Assembly (NCBI GenBank): GCA_903877385.1
Contig: CAIRDP010000054.1
Coordinates: 62,001-126,000 of the forward strand
Length of the DNA: 64,000 bases
Direction: 5' to 3'
From: an uncultured Bacteroidales bacterium
Lineage (GTDB): Bacteria > Bacteroidota > Bacteroidia > Bacteroidales > FEN-979
Position numbers and translations under genes: made by a program. A model generated the notes under the pieces. That model saw nothing but the letters and a program-made list of their open reading frames with translations, was not told the origin of the DNA and did no database searches. Positions within the stretch are counted from its first letter, which is position 1; every line of letters starts with the position of its first letter. Below are positions 25,439 to 34,306 of this stretch, piece after piece.

Positions 25439-27097
25439 ATGAACAACATGAGCGATATTTTAAAGTTTGATCTCCCTAAAAACCAGTCATCTATAATAAA
25501 AGTTATAGGTGTCGGCGGTGGCGGCAGCAACGCTGTGACCCATATGTTTAACCAGGGAATTGTAGGAGTGGATTTTATAATCTGCAATACCGATGCCCAG
25601 GCAATGGAATCCAGTCCTGTCCCCACAAAGATCCAGTTGGGTGCGAATCTGACCAGCGGGCTGGGTGCCGGAGCCGTTCCATCGGTTGGGCGGAATGCAG
25701 CCCTGGAGAATGCGGCCGACATAAGAGCCATACTGGATAAGGGAACGAAAATGCTCTTTATCACGGCAGGCCTGGGAGGCGGTACCGGCACCGGTGCAGC
25801 GCCCGTGATTGCCCAGATTTCAAAAGAGCTGGATATCCTGACTGTGGGAATAGTGACTATTCCTTTTGCCTTTGAAGGAAGAAAGCGCAAGCAATATGCC
25901 GAAGAAGGGCTTCAGCAGTTGAAAAAACAGGTTGATGCCCTGCTGATCATCAGCAATGACAAGCTGAGGGAGCTTTGCGGCGACCTCAGGTTATCCGCGG
26001 CATTTAAAAAAGCCGATAATGTTCTTACCACGGCAGCCAAAGGCATAGCCGAGATTATTACAGTTACAGGCCATATCAATGTTGATTTCGAGGATGTAAA
26101 AACGGTGATGAGGAACAGCGGCGTTGCCATCCTCGGCACCGGTGTTGCAGGAGGCGAAGACAGGGCTCTCAAGGCAGTTGAAGAAGCCCTCAGCTCCCCG
26201 CTTCTCGACAATAACGACATCGAAGGCGCCAGCAACCTCCTGCTCTATATTTCAAGCGGAGCCGAAGAGATCACCATGGATGAGGTAACCGAGATCACCG
26301 ATTACATCCAGAGTAAAACCAAATCATCGGCAGAAGTCATCTGGGGAACAGGTACCGATGAAACATTGGCCGAAAATATCAGCGTTACAATTATTGCTAC
26401 AGGCTTTGACCCGGAACACCGTCAGAAAGACCCCAGCAGGCCGCAGGATGTTATACTTCATGATCTTTACGGACAAAAGATTGACTCGAAGGTTGAAAAA
26501 CGTATAATCGAACAGAGAATAACTCCGCACCTGCCTAAGGTCGAAGAAACAATTGAAGAGATCAGCCTGGTTTCTCCCCTCACCGAGCCGATGTTTGCCG
26601 AACCGGAACCCGTTATGGAAGGATCCGTTGATTTCAGCAACGAGATTTCCCCTCGTTCCATCGAATTTACCATGGATAACCAGCAGCTCTTCACCCATCC
26701 TGAAACCATTGTAAGTGAAACCAAAAGTATAACTGAACCTGAATTCGTTAGTGAGTTTCATTCACAAAGGACCGAAGAGCCTTCCCCTTTCTTAAAAACC
26801 CAGCCTGCAGAACATCCCGGCCATACTCCGTCACAGGAGGATCATGACCGCCGGGCCAACGACAGGGTGAACAAACTCAGGTTCCTCAGCGAAAAACTAA
26901 AGAACCATACCCCGATCGACCCTTCCAACATCTATGAGCTTGAAGCCGTCCCTGCTTACAAACGCAGGAATGTCGACCTGCTTGATGTGACTCCTTCATC
27001 GGAGCCCCATGCCGCCGCGTACTCGCTTGGAGAATCAGCCGACAAAAGCATTGAGCTCCGCTCAGAAAACTCTTTTCTGCATAAAAATGTAGATTAA
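25439..27097 (+). CDS. ftsZ: Cell division protein FtsZ
   Basis: Tubulin-like GTPase forming the Z ring. The 552-residue product has VIGVGGGGSNAV near the N-terminus, the GTP-binding signature GGGTGTGA (113-120) and T7-loop region NVDFEDVKTVM. After the core (about 1-330) comes a long acidic, Pro-rich linker (about 340-490) and a conserved Bacteroidota tail containing PAYKRRNVDLLDV and ending FLHKNVD; the PAYKRR element is probably the peptide bound by FtsA. Separated from ftsA by 89 bp of AT-rich sequence, where an extra promoter could lie, and followed by a strong hairpin at 27150. Confidence 0.96.
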   Translation: MNNMSDILKFDLPKNQSSIIKVIGVGGGGSNAVTHMFNQGIVGVDFIICNTDAQAMESSPVPTKIQLGANLTSGLGAGAVPSVGRNAALENAADIRAILDKGTKMLFITAGLGGGTGTGAAPVIAQISKELDILTVGIVTIPFAFEGRKRKQYAEEGLQQLKKQVDALLIISNDKLRELCGDLRLSAAFKKADNVLTTAAKGIAEIITVTGHINVDFEDVKTVMRNSGVAILGTGVAGGEDRALKAVEEALSSPLLDNNDIEGASNLLLYISSGAEEITMDEVTEITDYIQSKTKSSAEVIWGTGTDETLAENISVTIIATGFDPEHRQKDPSRPQDVILHDLYGQKIDSKVEKRIIEQRITPHLPKVEETIEEISLVSPLTEPMFAEPEPVMEGSVDFSNEISPRSIEFTMDNQQLFTHPETIVSETKSITEPEFVSEFHSQRTEEPSPFLKTQPAEHPGHTPSQEDHDRRANDRVNKLRFLSEKLKNHTPIDPSNIYELEAVPAYKRRNVDLLDVTPSSEPHAAAYSLGESADKSIELRSENSFLHKNVD

Positions 27098-27149
27098 AAC
27101 GCGCTCATCGTAAAATCATAACACTCATCTTACCAGGCTTACTTTATTA

Positions 27150-27183
27150 AAAACCCGGGATTGCTTGTTGCTCCCGGGTTTTT
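27150..27183. terminator. Terminator of the dcw operon (probably bidirectional)
   Basis: Perfect inverted repeat AAAACCCGGGA (27150-27160) / TCCCGGGTTTT (27172-27182) with an 11-nt loop and T runs on either strand. It lies 52 bp after ftsZ and touches the stop codon of the convergent membrane-protein gene, so it probably serves both. Confidence 0.9.
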
Positions 27184-28670
27184 CACTTTCTAACCACCGT
27201 GTACCTGTTCAGCCAGGCATCAGCAAGATGGAAAGACCTGCCCTGCTTTTTCAGGGTACGCCCGAACTGCACTATGGTGTCGGGGAACGACTCAAGCCAG
27301 CCATCCTTGATCAGGTAAATTTTCGGCTGGCCGAACACTTCATTTACAAGATCCGGGTTACGTACATAATCCTTGTCGTGGGCGGTGACTTTAATATGTA
27401 AGGGGTCGGGGCTGGCGGTCATGTACGCATTCCAGTATTCGGCAATAATGCCGATGTTTCCCATGTATTTCAAAGCCGATATCACCCTGATTCTCGATGG
27501 CTTTATTTCGGGATAATAAAACCTGAAGCAGCCGCTCAGGGAAGCCGTTATCACTAAGATCAGGAAGGCGGATTTCAGGGGTAACTGCAGCCTGTTTTTC
27601 GGCAGGTTTTCAAGCCATAATACAAAGCAGATGCAGGCCGACATGAAGAAAGTTGTAAAATACCTCCTTCCCGCTCCGTTAGCGGCGACCCAGCGGGACG
27701 AAAGGACGGAAGCAAGTGTAAACAAAGCTTCGGCGAGGAAAAAATAAAACCAGGGATTTTCGGTAATTTTCTGTAGGGTTCCTGATTTCCTGTTCACAGG
27801 CAAAAATAAAAATATCATCAAGGCTAAAAGGCCCCATGCAAATACACTTTCAATACCGCTTTCCGAAGAAAACAAAAAGACCTTCACCACCGATTCAATC
27901 ACGATCCTGATATTCATAAAAATTGAAGAAGTATTTGCCAGCAAGCCCTGGTCATAGGTTTGGACGATTGTTGATACGGACTTGGAATAATGCAAAACCA
28001 GGAAGCCAGCCACAGCCCATAAGAGGACACAAAAAGACGGGACCATGGCACCCCTCCAGGATAATGATCTAAGCGGGTCTTTCCTGGCCGATAAAAAATA
28101 CAGGACCCCGGTTACCAGCAAAGCCAAAATACTAACCAGCACCATGTCCGAAACCCAGACTCCTATTATAAACATCAGGCAGGAAGCCGATAACCACAAC
28201 AGGTATTTCCATTGAAGCTTCGTTTTAAAGGACCTGTCAAGGAAATTCAGCGCAATTACCACCAGGCTAACCTGGACTCCGTATAGGATCAACAGGTATT
28301 CCCGGAAATGCAGGGGTGGCAGGAACCATAACAGGGCCAGCACTATCCTGCCGTAGCCGGTTTTGACGAAACGGGTCAGCGCCCAGAAGCCTGCAGCAAG
28401 TATAAAATAATGCACCAGCGAAACAATGACAACAGGCTTTATTCCGCTCATTAAATAGAAATAATGTGAAAGCAGGGGGATCAGGTTCCCCGAGCGGTCC
28501 TGCCCCCAGAAATAAATATCATGAGGCAGGGAAAATGAAGGCGTCATCAGGATATTCACCGCCATATCGGAGTTCAGGAGGGGAAAGAAGTTCTCGGAAT
28601 AGGTATAAAAGGAAAACAGTATTATCAGTACTATTCCTGCCTTAATCCATATTTCGGAGCTTATTCTCAT
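27183..28670 (-). CDS. Polytopic membrane protein, GT-C glycosyltransferase-like
   Basis: About 495 residues with roughly 11-12 hydrophobic segments. I start it at the ATG at 28670 (MRISSEIWIK), one base after the SDR stop; an in-frame ATG at 28736 would overlap the SDR coding region and adds a Cys-rich extension. The first luminal loop contains LNSDMAVNIL and DIYFWGQDRSG, acidic residues placed as in GT-C lipid-linked sugar transferases (PMT/ArnT type). That similarity is suggestive only; specific function is not recognisable. It is the last gene of a minus-strand run including the SDR and flavoprotein. Confidence 0.6.
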   Translation of the reverse strand: MRISSEIWIKAGIVLIILFSFYTYSENFFPLLNSDMAVNILMTPSFSLPHDIYFWGQDRSGNLIPLLSHYFYLMSGIKPVVIVSLVHYFILAAGFWALTRFVKTGYGRIVLALLWFLPPLHFREYLLILYGVQVSLVVIALNFLDRSFKTKLQWKYLLWLSASCLMFIIGVWVSDMVLVSILALLVTGVLYFLSARKDPLRSLSWRGAMVPSFCVLLWAVAGFLVLHYSKSVSTIVQTYDQGLLANTSSIFMNIRIVIESVVKVFLFSSESGIESVFAWGLLALMIFLFLPVNRKSGTLQKITENPWFYFFLAEALFTLASVLSSRWVAANGAGRRYFTTFFMSACICFVLWLENLPKNRLQLPLKSAFLILVITASLSGCFRFYYPEIKPSRIRVISALKYMGNIGIIAEYWNAYMTASPDPLHIKVTAHDKDYVRNPDLVNEVFGQPKIYLIKDGWLESFPDTIVQFGRTLKKQGRSFHLADAWLNRYTVVRK

Positions 28671-28671
28671 T

Positions 28672-29529
28672 TTACCCTTTGCTGAGGCGTTTGTAAACAA
28701 TGTTTTCAAGAAGCCTGAACGGCAGCAGGGCGGCAATCCTCAGCTGCAGCATGTTGTTAATGCGGTAAACCGCCCTGGGCCTGTTCTTACATGATATTTT
28801 GTATATAAAACCTGCGACTTCTCCGGGGCTTGTAACTTTCCCGATCTCCTTCGATGCCTGGGAGGCAAAAGCATTAAACGCAGCCTTCAGCGGATCAGTC
28901 GTTGCCTCCTCCCTGCTTTGAACAGGCAGATCCGAAACAGTTTTGAGAAGTTGCGTATCGATAGCACCCGGCCTTACCATAACAACGTCTATTCCCCTGA
29001 AGCGCAATTCCTGCCTCAGGGCCTTTGCATAACCTTCGACCAGTTTCTTCGAAAGCGGGTATGCCATGAATGGCATGGTAAGGTTAAGGCTTTCACTGCC
29101 GATGTGAATAATCCTTCCGCCCGGTTTCCTCAGAATGTGCAAAAAAACCTGGTTCACCCTGTACGCCCCGAACACGTTAACCTCGAATATGCGCCTGAAC
29201 TCGCTTGCAGGAGCTTCCGACAGCAGGAAATAGCCGTCGATCCCCGCGTTATTAATGATCAGGTCAAGTTTCGCATGCGCTTCATTCAATAAACCAAAAG
29301 CCCTGGCAACAGACTCATCCGCAGTCACATCCATTTTAAGTGGCCTGAAATAGCTTGTTAATCCGGGCAGCCTTTCAAACAATGACAAACTCAGGGAATC
29401 GGTAAATGCAGGTTCTTCCAGGTCGGAGGCAAAAACCATCCAGCCCTTCTCAAGGTATGTTAAAGCAAGGGCTTTACCCAGTCCCCTCCCCGCCCCTGTG
29501 ATCAGAACTGACTTTACTTTACCTGGCAT
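28672..29529 (-). CDS. Short-chain dehydrogenase/reductase
   Basis: 285 residues of classical SDR fold: NAD(P) motif TGAGRGLGKALA (residues 11-22), NNAGID, catalytic Ser in HIGSESLNL and the YPLSKK motif carrying Tyr and Lys. The C-terminal extension after about residue 230 (FIYKISCKNRPRAVYRI) resembles SDRs acting on lipophilic substrates. Its start overlaps the end of the flavoprotein gene by 11 bp, so the two are coupled; the partner suggests isoprenoid or lipid metabolism but the substrate is unknown. Confidence 0.85.
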   Translation of the reverse strand: MPGKVKSVLITGAGRGLGKALALTYLEKGWMVFASDLEEPAFTDSLSLSLFERLPGLTSYFRPLKMDVTADESVARAFGLLNEAHAKLDLIINNAGIDGYFLLSEAPASEFRRIFEVNVFGAYRVNQVFLHILRKPGGRIIHIGSESLNLTMPFMAYPLSKKLVEGYAKALRQELRFRGIDVVMVRPGAIDTQLLKTVSDLPVQSREEATTDPLKAAFNAFASQASKEIGKVTSPGEVAGFIYKISCKNRPRAVYRINNMLQLRIAALLPFRLLENIVYKRLSKG

Positions 29530-30715
29530 TTTTCATGAACTTTTTTTCTTTATGCGCCTGGATGAGGTATGCCAGTGAGCAAACCGGTTTCCAGAAAACT
29601 TTCCATTTCCCGAAAGCCTTTGGAACGTCAGTAAAATTACGTTCACCGCGGAGAACTTTCCCGAATGCCTTCCATACCCTCTCGCTGTCGCGGACCCGAT
29701 GATGAATCCTTAGCGGGATTGCATTGAACAAGGCGCCAATATTCCTCGCTTCAAGCATTTCGGGCATGATCTCCGAATTGATCCTTTCGGAATACAATGC
29801 AAGATCGGAAATTTTTCCGTCAAGCCTGTCCCTGATCACTTCTGCCGCCATCATCCCGCTTTTCACAGCCCAGTATATTCCTTCGCCGGTCAGGGCATCG
29901 GTGAGTCCTGCGGCATCCCCAGCAACCACTATCCTGTTGGAGTGAAAAACTCCTTTTTTAATTCGTACCGGGAGAGGATGGGAACGGTTCGAGATCGTTT
30001 CGTTAAGCGGGATTCCAGTTGAGGCAACGAATTTTTCATAATATTCGGGCATCCTGCCGGCCATATAGGCCGGGCCTCCTATTCCAATGGAGAAATGATC
30101 CTTTTTAGGGAAAATCCAGGCGTAACCCCCGGGAAAAGTTCCCCAGTCGAGGAACACAGTATCTTTATATTGAGAAATCAGTTCAGGCGAGGACTTCACC
30201 TCGGCTTCCCAGGCCATACCCCATTCAATATCTCTGTTCAGTCCAAACGTCCTGGCAACAAGGCTTGATGCCCCATCAGCCCCGATAAGGAATAAAGAAC
30301 GGTATTCCCCCTTTGAGGTCTTCACGGTAAGCTCTTCTCCATACTGTTGTATCCCGCTTACCTTCTCTGAAGTGTGCACTTTTGCACCTGCCGCCACTGC
30401 TTTTTCCAGTAAAAAAGCATCCAGTTCATCTCTCATAGTGCAATACATCAGCGGAGTCCCGCTGGACCTGGTATACACCTCAGAGAATCCCGATGAAAAT
30501 CGGAATGAATGAATGGTAGTATGGACGAGGGGATGGATGTCGAACGGGAGAATGGAAAGGATTTTATGCGTGAGCCCTGCCCCGCAGACCTTATATCTCG
30601 GGAAAGCAGACTTTTCGAGGATCAACGCACTGATGCCTGATTTCTGAAGATAGTATGCAGCCAGGGTACCGGCCGGACCGGCTCCCGAAATGATGACATC
30701 TGCATCGCGATCCAT
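29519..30715 (-). CDS. Geranylgeranyl-reductase-family FAD oxidoreductase
   Basis: 398 residues from the ATG at 30715; upstream frame to 30787 lies inside the kinase gene and is not needed. FAD-binding motif DVIISGAGPAGTLAAYYL near the N-terminus, KSAFPRYKVCGAGL (the family PRxKxCGxG motif) and VVAGDAAGLTDALTGEGI binding the FAD diphosphate. Members saturate isoprenoid chains or oxidise/reduce lipid substrates. Neighbours are an SDR (overlap) and a sugar kinase (2 bp upstream). The substrate is not identifiable from sequence. Confidence 0.85.
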   Translation of the reverse strand: MDRDADVIISGAGPAGTLAAYYLQKSGISALILEKSAFPRYKVCGAGLTHKILSILPFDIHPLVHTTIHSFRFSSGFSEVYTRSSGTPLMYCTMRDELDAFLLEKAVAAGAKVHTSEKVSGIQQYGEELTVKTSKGEYRSLFLIGADGASSLVARTFGLNRDIEWGMAWEAEVKSSPELISQYKDTVFLDWGTFPGGYAWIFPKKDHFSIGIGGPAYMAGRMPEYYEKFVASTGIPLNETISNRSHPLPVRIKKGVFHSNRIVVAGDAAGLTDALTGEGIYWAVKSGMMAAEVIRDRLDGKISDLALYSERINSEIMPEMLEARNIGALFNAIPLRIHHRVRDSERVWKAFGKVLRGERNFTDVPKAFGKWKVFWKPVCSLAYLIQAHKEKKFMKNAR

Positions 30716-30717
30716 CG

Positions 30718-31725
30718 TCACAAAAGGGATATGACTTCCTTCAGAAGCTTGTCCTTGTTTATAGGTACCACCCCGACTTCCTCGCAAACAAGTCCGCCAG
30801 CAAGATTTGAAATATAAGCAATTTCATAGGGGGAGCGCTGGGCTGCCATGCAAAGTGAAGCTACGCTGATCACGGTATCCCCTGCCCCGCTCACATCGGA
30901 TATCGACCTTATATGGGCAGGAATAAAAAGATTTTTACTGTCCAGTTTGTCTTTCATGCTCATTAAAACGCCCTGTTCCGAAAGTGTTGTCATCACAAAA
31001 TCGCATTTCAGTTTTTCCCTCAGCGACTGGGATGCCTCGATAATGGCGTTACGGTCGGAGGAATCCAGTTCTATCTTCAGGCCTTCCCTGAGTTCCTTGA
31101 GGTTAGGTTTAAACAAAGTAACATTTGCGAAGGCCTCAAAATTCTTTTTCTTGGGATCCACCGATGTCGGGATATTCCGTTTGCGGGCTTTTTTTACAAC
31201 CTCCTGAATAAGCTTGGGAGTAAGCACCCCCTTATTATAATCCTGGAAGATGATACCGTGAATATTCTCTGTTTCCAGTATGCGGTCGATGACCCTCGAA
31301 AGAGTCAGGTAGTCGGCATGAACAAGATCGTCCTCCTCCTCTTCATCAACCCTAAGCATCTGGTAAGTATTTCCAAATATCCTGAATTTGGTGGTGGTAA
31401 TCCTTCTCTGGCTCCTGACGATGCCCGAGGTGTTCATCTTTTCCTTTTTCATTAGTTCAAGGAAAATGTCACCCTTGTCATCGGTCCCGATCACCGAACA
31501 TAAAACAGGTTTTGCGCCCATCGCCTTTATATTCATGGCAACATTGGCCGCTCCTCCCATCCTGTGCTCCCTCCTTTTCAAGGCGACAATAGGAATGGGA
31601 GCCTCGGGTGATATCCTCTCGACTTTACCCCACAGGTATGAATCCACCATGACATCGCCTATCACCATGATGTTCAGGCGGCTGAACGAATCGAAAAGTT
31701 TCTTGTAACTGACTTCTTTTACCAT
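30718..31725 (-). CDS. hldA: PfkB-family heptose 7-phosphate kinase (HldE kinase domain-like)
   Basis: 335 residues matching only the kinase half of HldE/RfaE: NIMVIGDVMVDSYLWGKVERISPEAPIPI near the N-terminus, GGAANVAMNI, FQDYNKGVLTP, DPKKKNF and the PfkB C-terminal signature DVSGAGDTVISVAS carrying the catalytic Asp. It would phosphorylate D-glycero-D-manno-heptose 7-phosphate at C1 for ADP-heptose, a lipopolysaccharide core precursor. The adenylyltransferase domain is not fused, so a separate HldC would be needed. Alternative: another PfkB sugar kinase of the same subfamily. Confidence 0.78.
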   Translation of the reverse strand: MVKEVSYKKLFDSFSRLNIMVIGDVMVDSYLWGKVERISPEAPIPIVALKRREHRMGGAANVAMNIKAMGAKPVLCSVIGTDDKGDIFLELMKKEKMNTSGIVRSQRRITTTKFRIFGNTYQMLRVDEEEEDDLVHADYLTLSRVIDRILETENIHGIIFQDYNKGVLTPKLIQEVVKKARKRNIPTSVDPKKKNFEAFANVTLFKPNLKELREGLKIELDSSDRNAIIEASQSLREKLKCDFVMTTLSEQGVLMSMKDKLDSKNLFIPAHIRSISDVSGAGDTVISVASLCMAAQRSPYEIAYISNLAGGLVCEEVGVVPINKDKLLKEVISLL

Positions 31726-31746
31726 GCAGGAATTTTATTTCAGGAC

Positions 31747-32469
31747 CTAGGCAAACTGGTAATCGGCGATGGTCTTGATATGTTTATTTTGTTCGTCGGA
31801 TGAGATCTTCCCGTCGATCAGCCTGATGAGGCGGTGAGTGTGAAGGGCGATATCTTCCTCATGGGTCACGATGATCACCGTATTACCCCGGCGGTGGATC
31901 TCTTCGAGCAGTCCAAGAATCTCTATAGACGTCCTGGAGTCGAGGTTCCCGGTGGGTTCGTCGGCAAGTATGATGGCAGGATTGTTAACCAGTGCCCTGG
32001 CGATAGCTACACGCTGGCGCTGCCCCCCCGAAAGCTCATTCGGCTTGTGCGACATACGGTCCCTTAATTTCACTTCATCAATGACGCTGGTAGCCCTTTC
32101 AAGCCTTTTAGCCTTTCCATACCCGGCATAGATGAGCGGAAGCATCACATTTTCCAGGGCTGTCGACCTGGGCAGCAGGTTAAAGGTCTGGAATACAAAA
32201 CCGATCTCACGGTTTCTGATTTCGGCAAGGTTGTTATCGTCCATCTTGCTCACGTCATGGCCGTTCAGCATATAGCTTCCCCCTGAAGGAGTATCCAGGC
32301 AGCCCAGGATGTTCATCAGGGTTGATTTTCCCGAACCTGAAGGCCCCATGATCGCAACAAATTCATTTTTACGGATGACCAGCGAGATAGAACGCAGGGC
32401 TTCAACCACTACGGTTCCCACTTTGTAGTTTTTTACAATATTGTCAAGTCGAATGATCTCTTTTTCCAT
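31747..32469 (-). CDS. ABC transporter ATP-binding protein (MacB/LolD type)
   Basis: 240-residue ATPase: Walker A GPSGSGKS (about 42-49), Q-loop FQTFNLLP, signature [15 protein letters not shown], Walker [12 protein letters not shown] and switch His in VTHEED. The subgroup pairs with FtsX/MacB-like permeases that move lipoproteins or efflux substrates, but no permease is adjacent, so the partner must be elsewhere. Preceded by the methyltransferase gene (17 bp) and followed by the kinase gene (21 bp) on the same strand. Confidence 0.88.
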   Translation of the reverse strand: MEKEIIRLDNIVKNYKVGTVVVEALRSISLVIRKNEFVAIMGPSGSGKSTLMNILGCLDTPSGGSYMLNGHDVSKMDDNNLAEIRNREIGFVFQTFNLLPRSTALENVMLPLIYAGYGKAKRLERATSVIDEVKLRDRMSHKPNELSGGQRQRVAIARALVNNPAIILADEPTGNLDSRTSIEILGLLEEIHRRGNTVIIVTHEEDIALHTHRLIRLIDGKISSDEQNKHIKTIADYQFA

Positions 32470-32486
32470 GGATCAAAGATAAAAGG

Positions 32487-33281
32487 TTAAAATCGTAGTA
32501 CAAAATCTTCTTTACTAAGTTCTTCGCGAAAATATAGTATGCCCATATAATACAGGTCGATGCTTACCCTGACTTCGGGCCTGGCAATGATGAGTTTCCA
32601 GGCTTCTTCCATTTCGCCCGACCAGTGGATGTCATCAAAAACCGCAACAGAGCCCGAATGCAGCCCGGGCAGGCATTCTTCAAAGTATTCCAGGGTGGGT
32701 TTCTGCCGATGATTCCCGTCGAAAAATACCATATCAGGATGGGGTACAAGACTTAAAGCTTCCCCGAGTTTGTCCCCGAAAGCCCCAGTAATTACAGTAA
32801 TATTTTCTTTCCCTGATTTTTCAAAATTGGAACGGGCGAGGGCTGCAGTTTCAGGGCAGCCTTCAACTGTGATTATCCTTGCATCCGGGGCGGCTTCGGC
32901 CATATACAGGGCGCTCAGGCCAAGGGAGGTCCCCAGTTCAATGATTGAAGCGGGCTGGTTTGCCTTTACCAGCTTGTAAAGAAACCGGCCTTTTGCAGGC
33001 GATACCAGCGAGCGCTTTGCAATTTCCCTCACTTTCACCGGCTTTGTAGCCGGGGCATCAGCACGGGCGCCAGCACCCAAATCAAGCCTGTTGATCGTCC
33101 TTTCATCTTTCAGCAGTTCCTTCCTCAAACTTTCAAGCCTGATATATGCAGGATAAGAGGTTTTGTTCCTGATTATCCCTGCCCAGAACTGATAAATGAA
33201 AGGGGAATGCAGGCTGTATTTTGACTGAACCGATAAACGATGCCTTAAATAAGCTGAAACTGATTGCTTTAACCTGCCCAT
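32487..33281 (-). CDS. Class I SAM-dependent methyltransferase
   Basis: About 264 residues from the ATG at 33281 (MGRLKQSVSAYL); a start at 33302 adds seven hydrophobic residues and is less likely. The N-terminus contains YSLHSPFIYQF, a motif common to a Bacteroidota methyltransferase family. The SAM motif is SIIELGTSLGLSALYMA, followed by ARIITVEG and MVFFDGNHRQKPTLEYF, as in catechol O-methyltransferase-like enzymes. The acceptor is unknown. First gene of the minus-strand run that ends at 27183. Confidence 0.8.
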   Translation of the reverse strand: MGRLKQSVSAYLRHRLSVQSKYSLHSPFIYQFWAGIIRNKTSYPAYIRLESLRKELLKDERTINRLDLGAGARADAPATKPVKVREIAKRSLVSPAKGRFLYKLVKANQPASIIELGTSLGLSALYMAEAAPDARIITVEGCPETAALARSNFEKSGKENITVITGAFGDKLGEALSLVPHPDMVFFDGNHRQKPTLEYFEECLPGLHSGSVAVFDDIHWSGEMEEAWKLIIARPEVRVSIDLYYMGILYFREELSKEDFVLRF

Positions 33282-33410
33282 AAAATATAAAAAACAGGCC
33301 ATGATAACGGCCCTTTAGAATAACCACTTCTTTTGACGATTATTGTGCTTTTAAGTTACACTTCCAGGCATACAGCTTTGGGGAAAAGTACAATTGCAAC
33401 GCTCTTTTGT

Positions 33411-33418
33411 TAATTTTG
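33411..33418 (+). promoter_or_regulatory. -7 element upstream of the UbiA/MqnP gene
   Basis: TAATTTTG matches TAnnTTTG exactly, 18 bp before the GTG start at 33437, giving a very short leader. The divergent methyltransferase gene begins 130 bp away; no clear minus-strand element was found. Confidence 0.45.
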
Positions 33419-33436
33419 CAGTCCTAAAATGAAAAT

Positions 33437-34306
33437 GTGCAAAAACAATTTAAGAACGTAGGCAGGTATTTTTCGCTGGTAAAGATCCATCATACCCTTT
33501 TTTCATTACCCTTTGCAATGATAGGATTGTTCCTTGCCTTTAAGGAAACACAAAGCCTGGTGAGCATACGCAGCCTGTTGCTTGTTATTTTATGCGTTTT
33601 ATTTGCAAGGAATACGGCCATGGCCTTTAACCGTTATGCCGATATTGAGATCGACAGGAAAAATCCCCGTACCTCAGGGCGGGAGTTGCCCCGGAATATC
33701 ATCAGCAAAAAGGCAGCCCTTGCATTTATCATCATCAATGCCCTGCTTTTCATGGGTTCGGCCTACCTTCTGAACATTCTCTGCTTTTTTCTCTCCCCCA
33801 TAGCTTTGCTGGTTGTGATGGGATACAGTTTCACCAAAAGGTTCACAGCTCTTTCGCATGTCTTTCTGGGATTGGGACTGGCCCTTGCTCCCATCGGGGC
33901 TTATATTGCCGTAACCGCTCATTTTGCCATATTACCCCTGCTGTTTTCATTCTCGGTGATCTTTTGGGTGGCAGGATTTGACATCATTTATGCCATGCAG
34001 GACCTTGCTTTTGACCAGTCGCAGAAACTGAAATCCCTGCCGGTATTTCTTGGCAAAAAGAATGCCCTTCTCCTCTCCATAATATTTCATGTGATTTCCG
34101 TCGGATTTCTGATTACCGCAGGCCTGGTCGGGCCGTTTGGCAAGGTATACTGGGCCGGGATGGCCGTTTATACAGCCCTGATCATTTACCAGCACATCCT
34201 GGTAAAACCAAACGACCTGAGCAAGGTCAACCTGGCCTTTTTCACATTGAACGGGATCGCCTCGGTGATTTACGCCTGCTTTGTGATCGCCGATCTTTAC
34301 ATCTGA
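33437..34306 (+). CDS. mqnP: UbiA-family prenyltransferase, MqnP-like
   Basis: 289-residue integral membrane prenyltransferase starting at GTG. Both Asp-rich motifs are present: NRYADIEIDRKNPRTSGRELP in the first half and DIIYAMQDLAFDQSQKLKSLP in the second. This pairing, with RTSGREL, is typical of the putative 4-hydroxybenzoate polyprenyltransferase group that includes MqnP of the futalosine menaquinone pathway, rather than MenA. No other futalosine gene is in the window. It converges on yifB with no intergenic base. Confidence 0.8.
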   Translation: MQKQFKNVGRYFSLVKIHHTLFSLPFAMIGLFLAFKETQSLVSIRSLLLVILCVLFARNTAMAFNRYADIEIDRKNPRTSGRELPRNIISKKAALAFIIINALLFMGSAYLLNILCFFLSPIALLVVMGYSFTKRFTALSHVFLGLGLALAPIGAYIAVTAHFAILPLLFSFSVIFWVAGFDIIYAMQDLAFDQSQKLKSLPVFLGKKNALLLSIIFHVISVGFLITAGLVGPFGKVYWAGMAVYTALIIYQHILVKPNDLSKVNLAFFTLNGIASVIYACFVIADLYI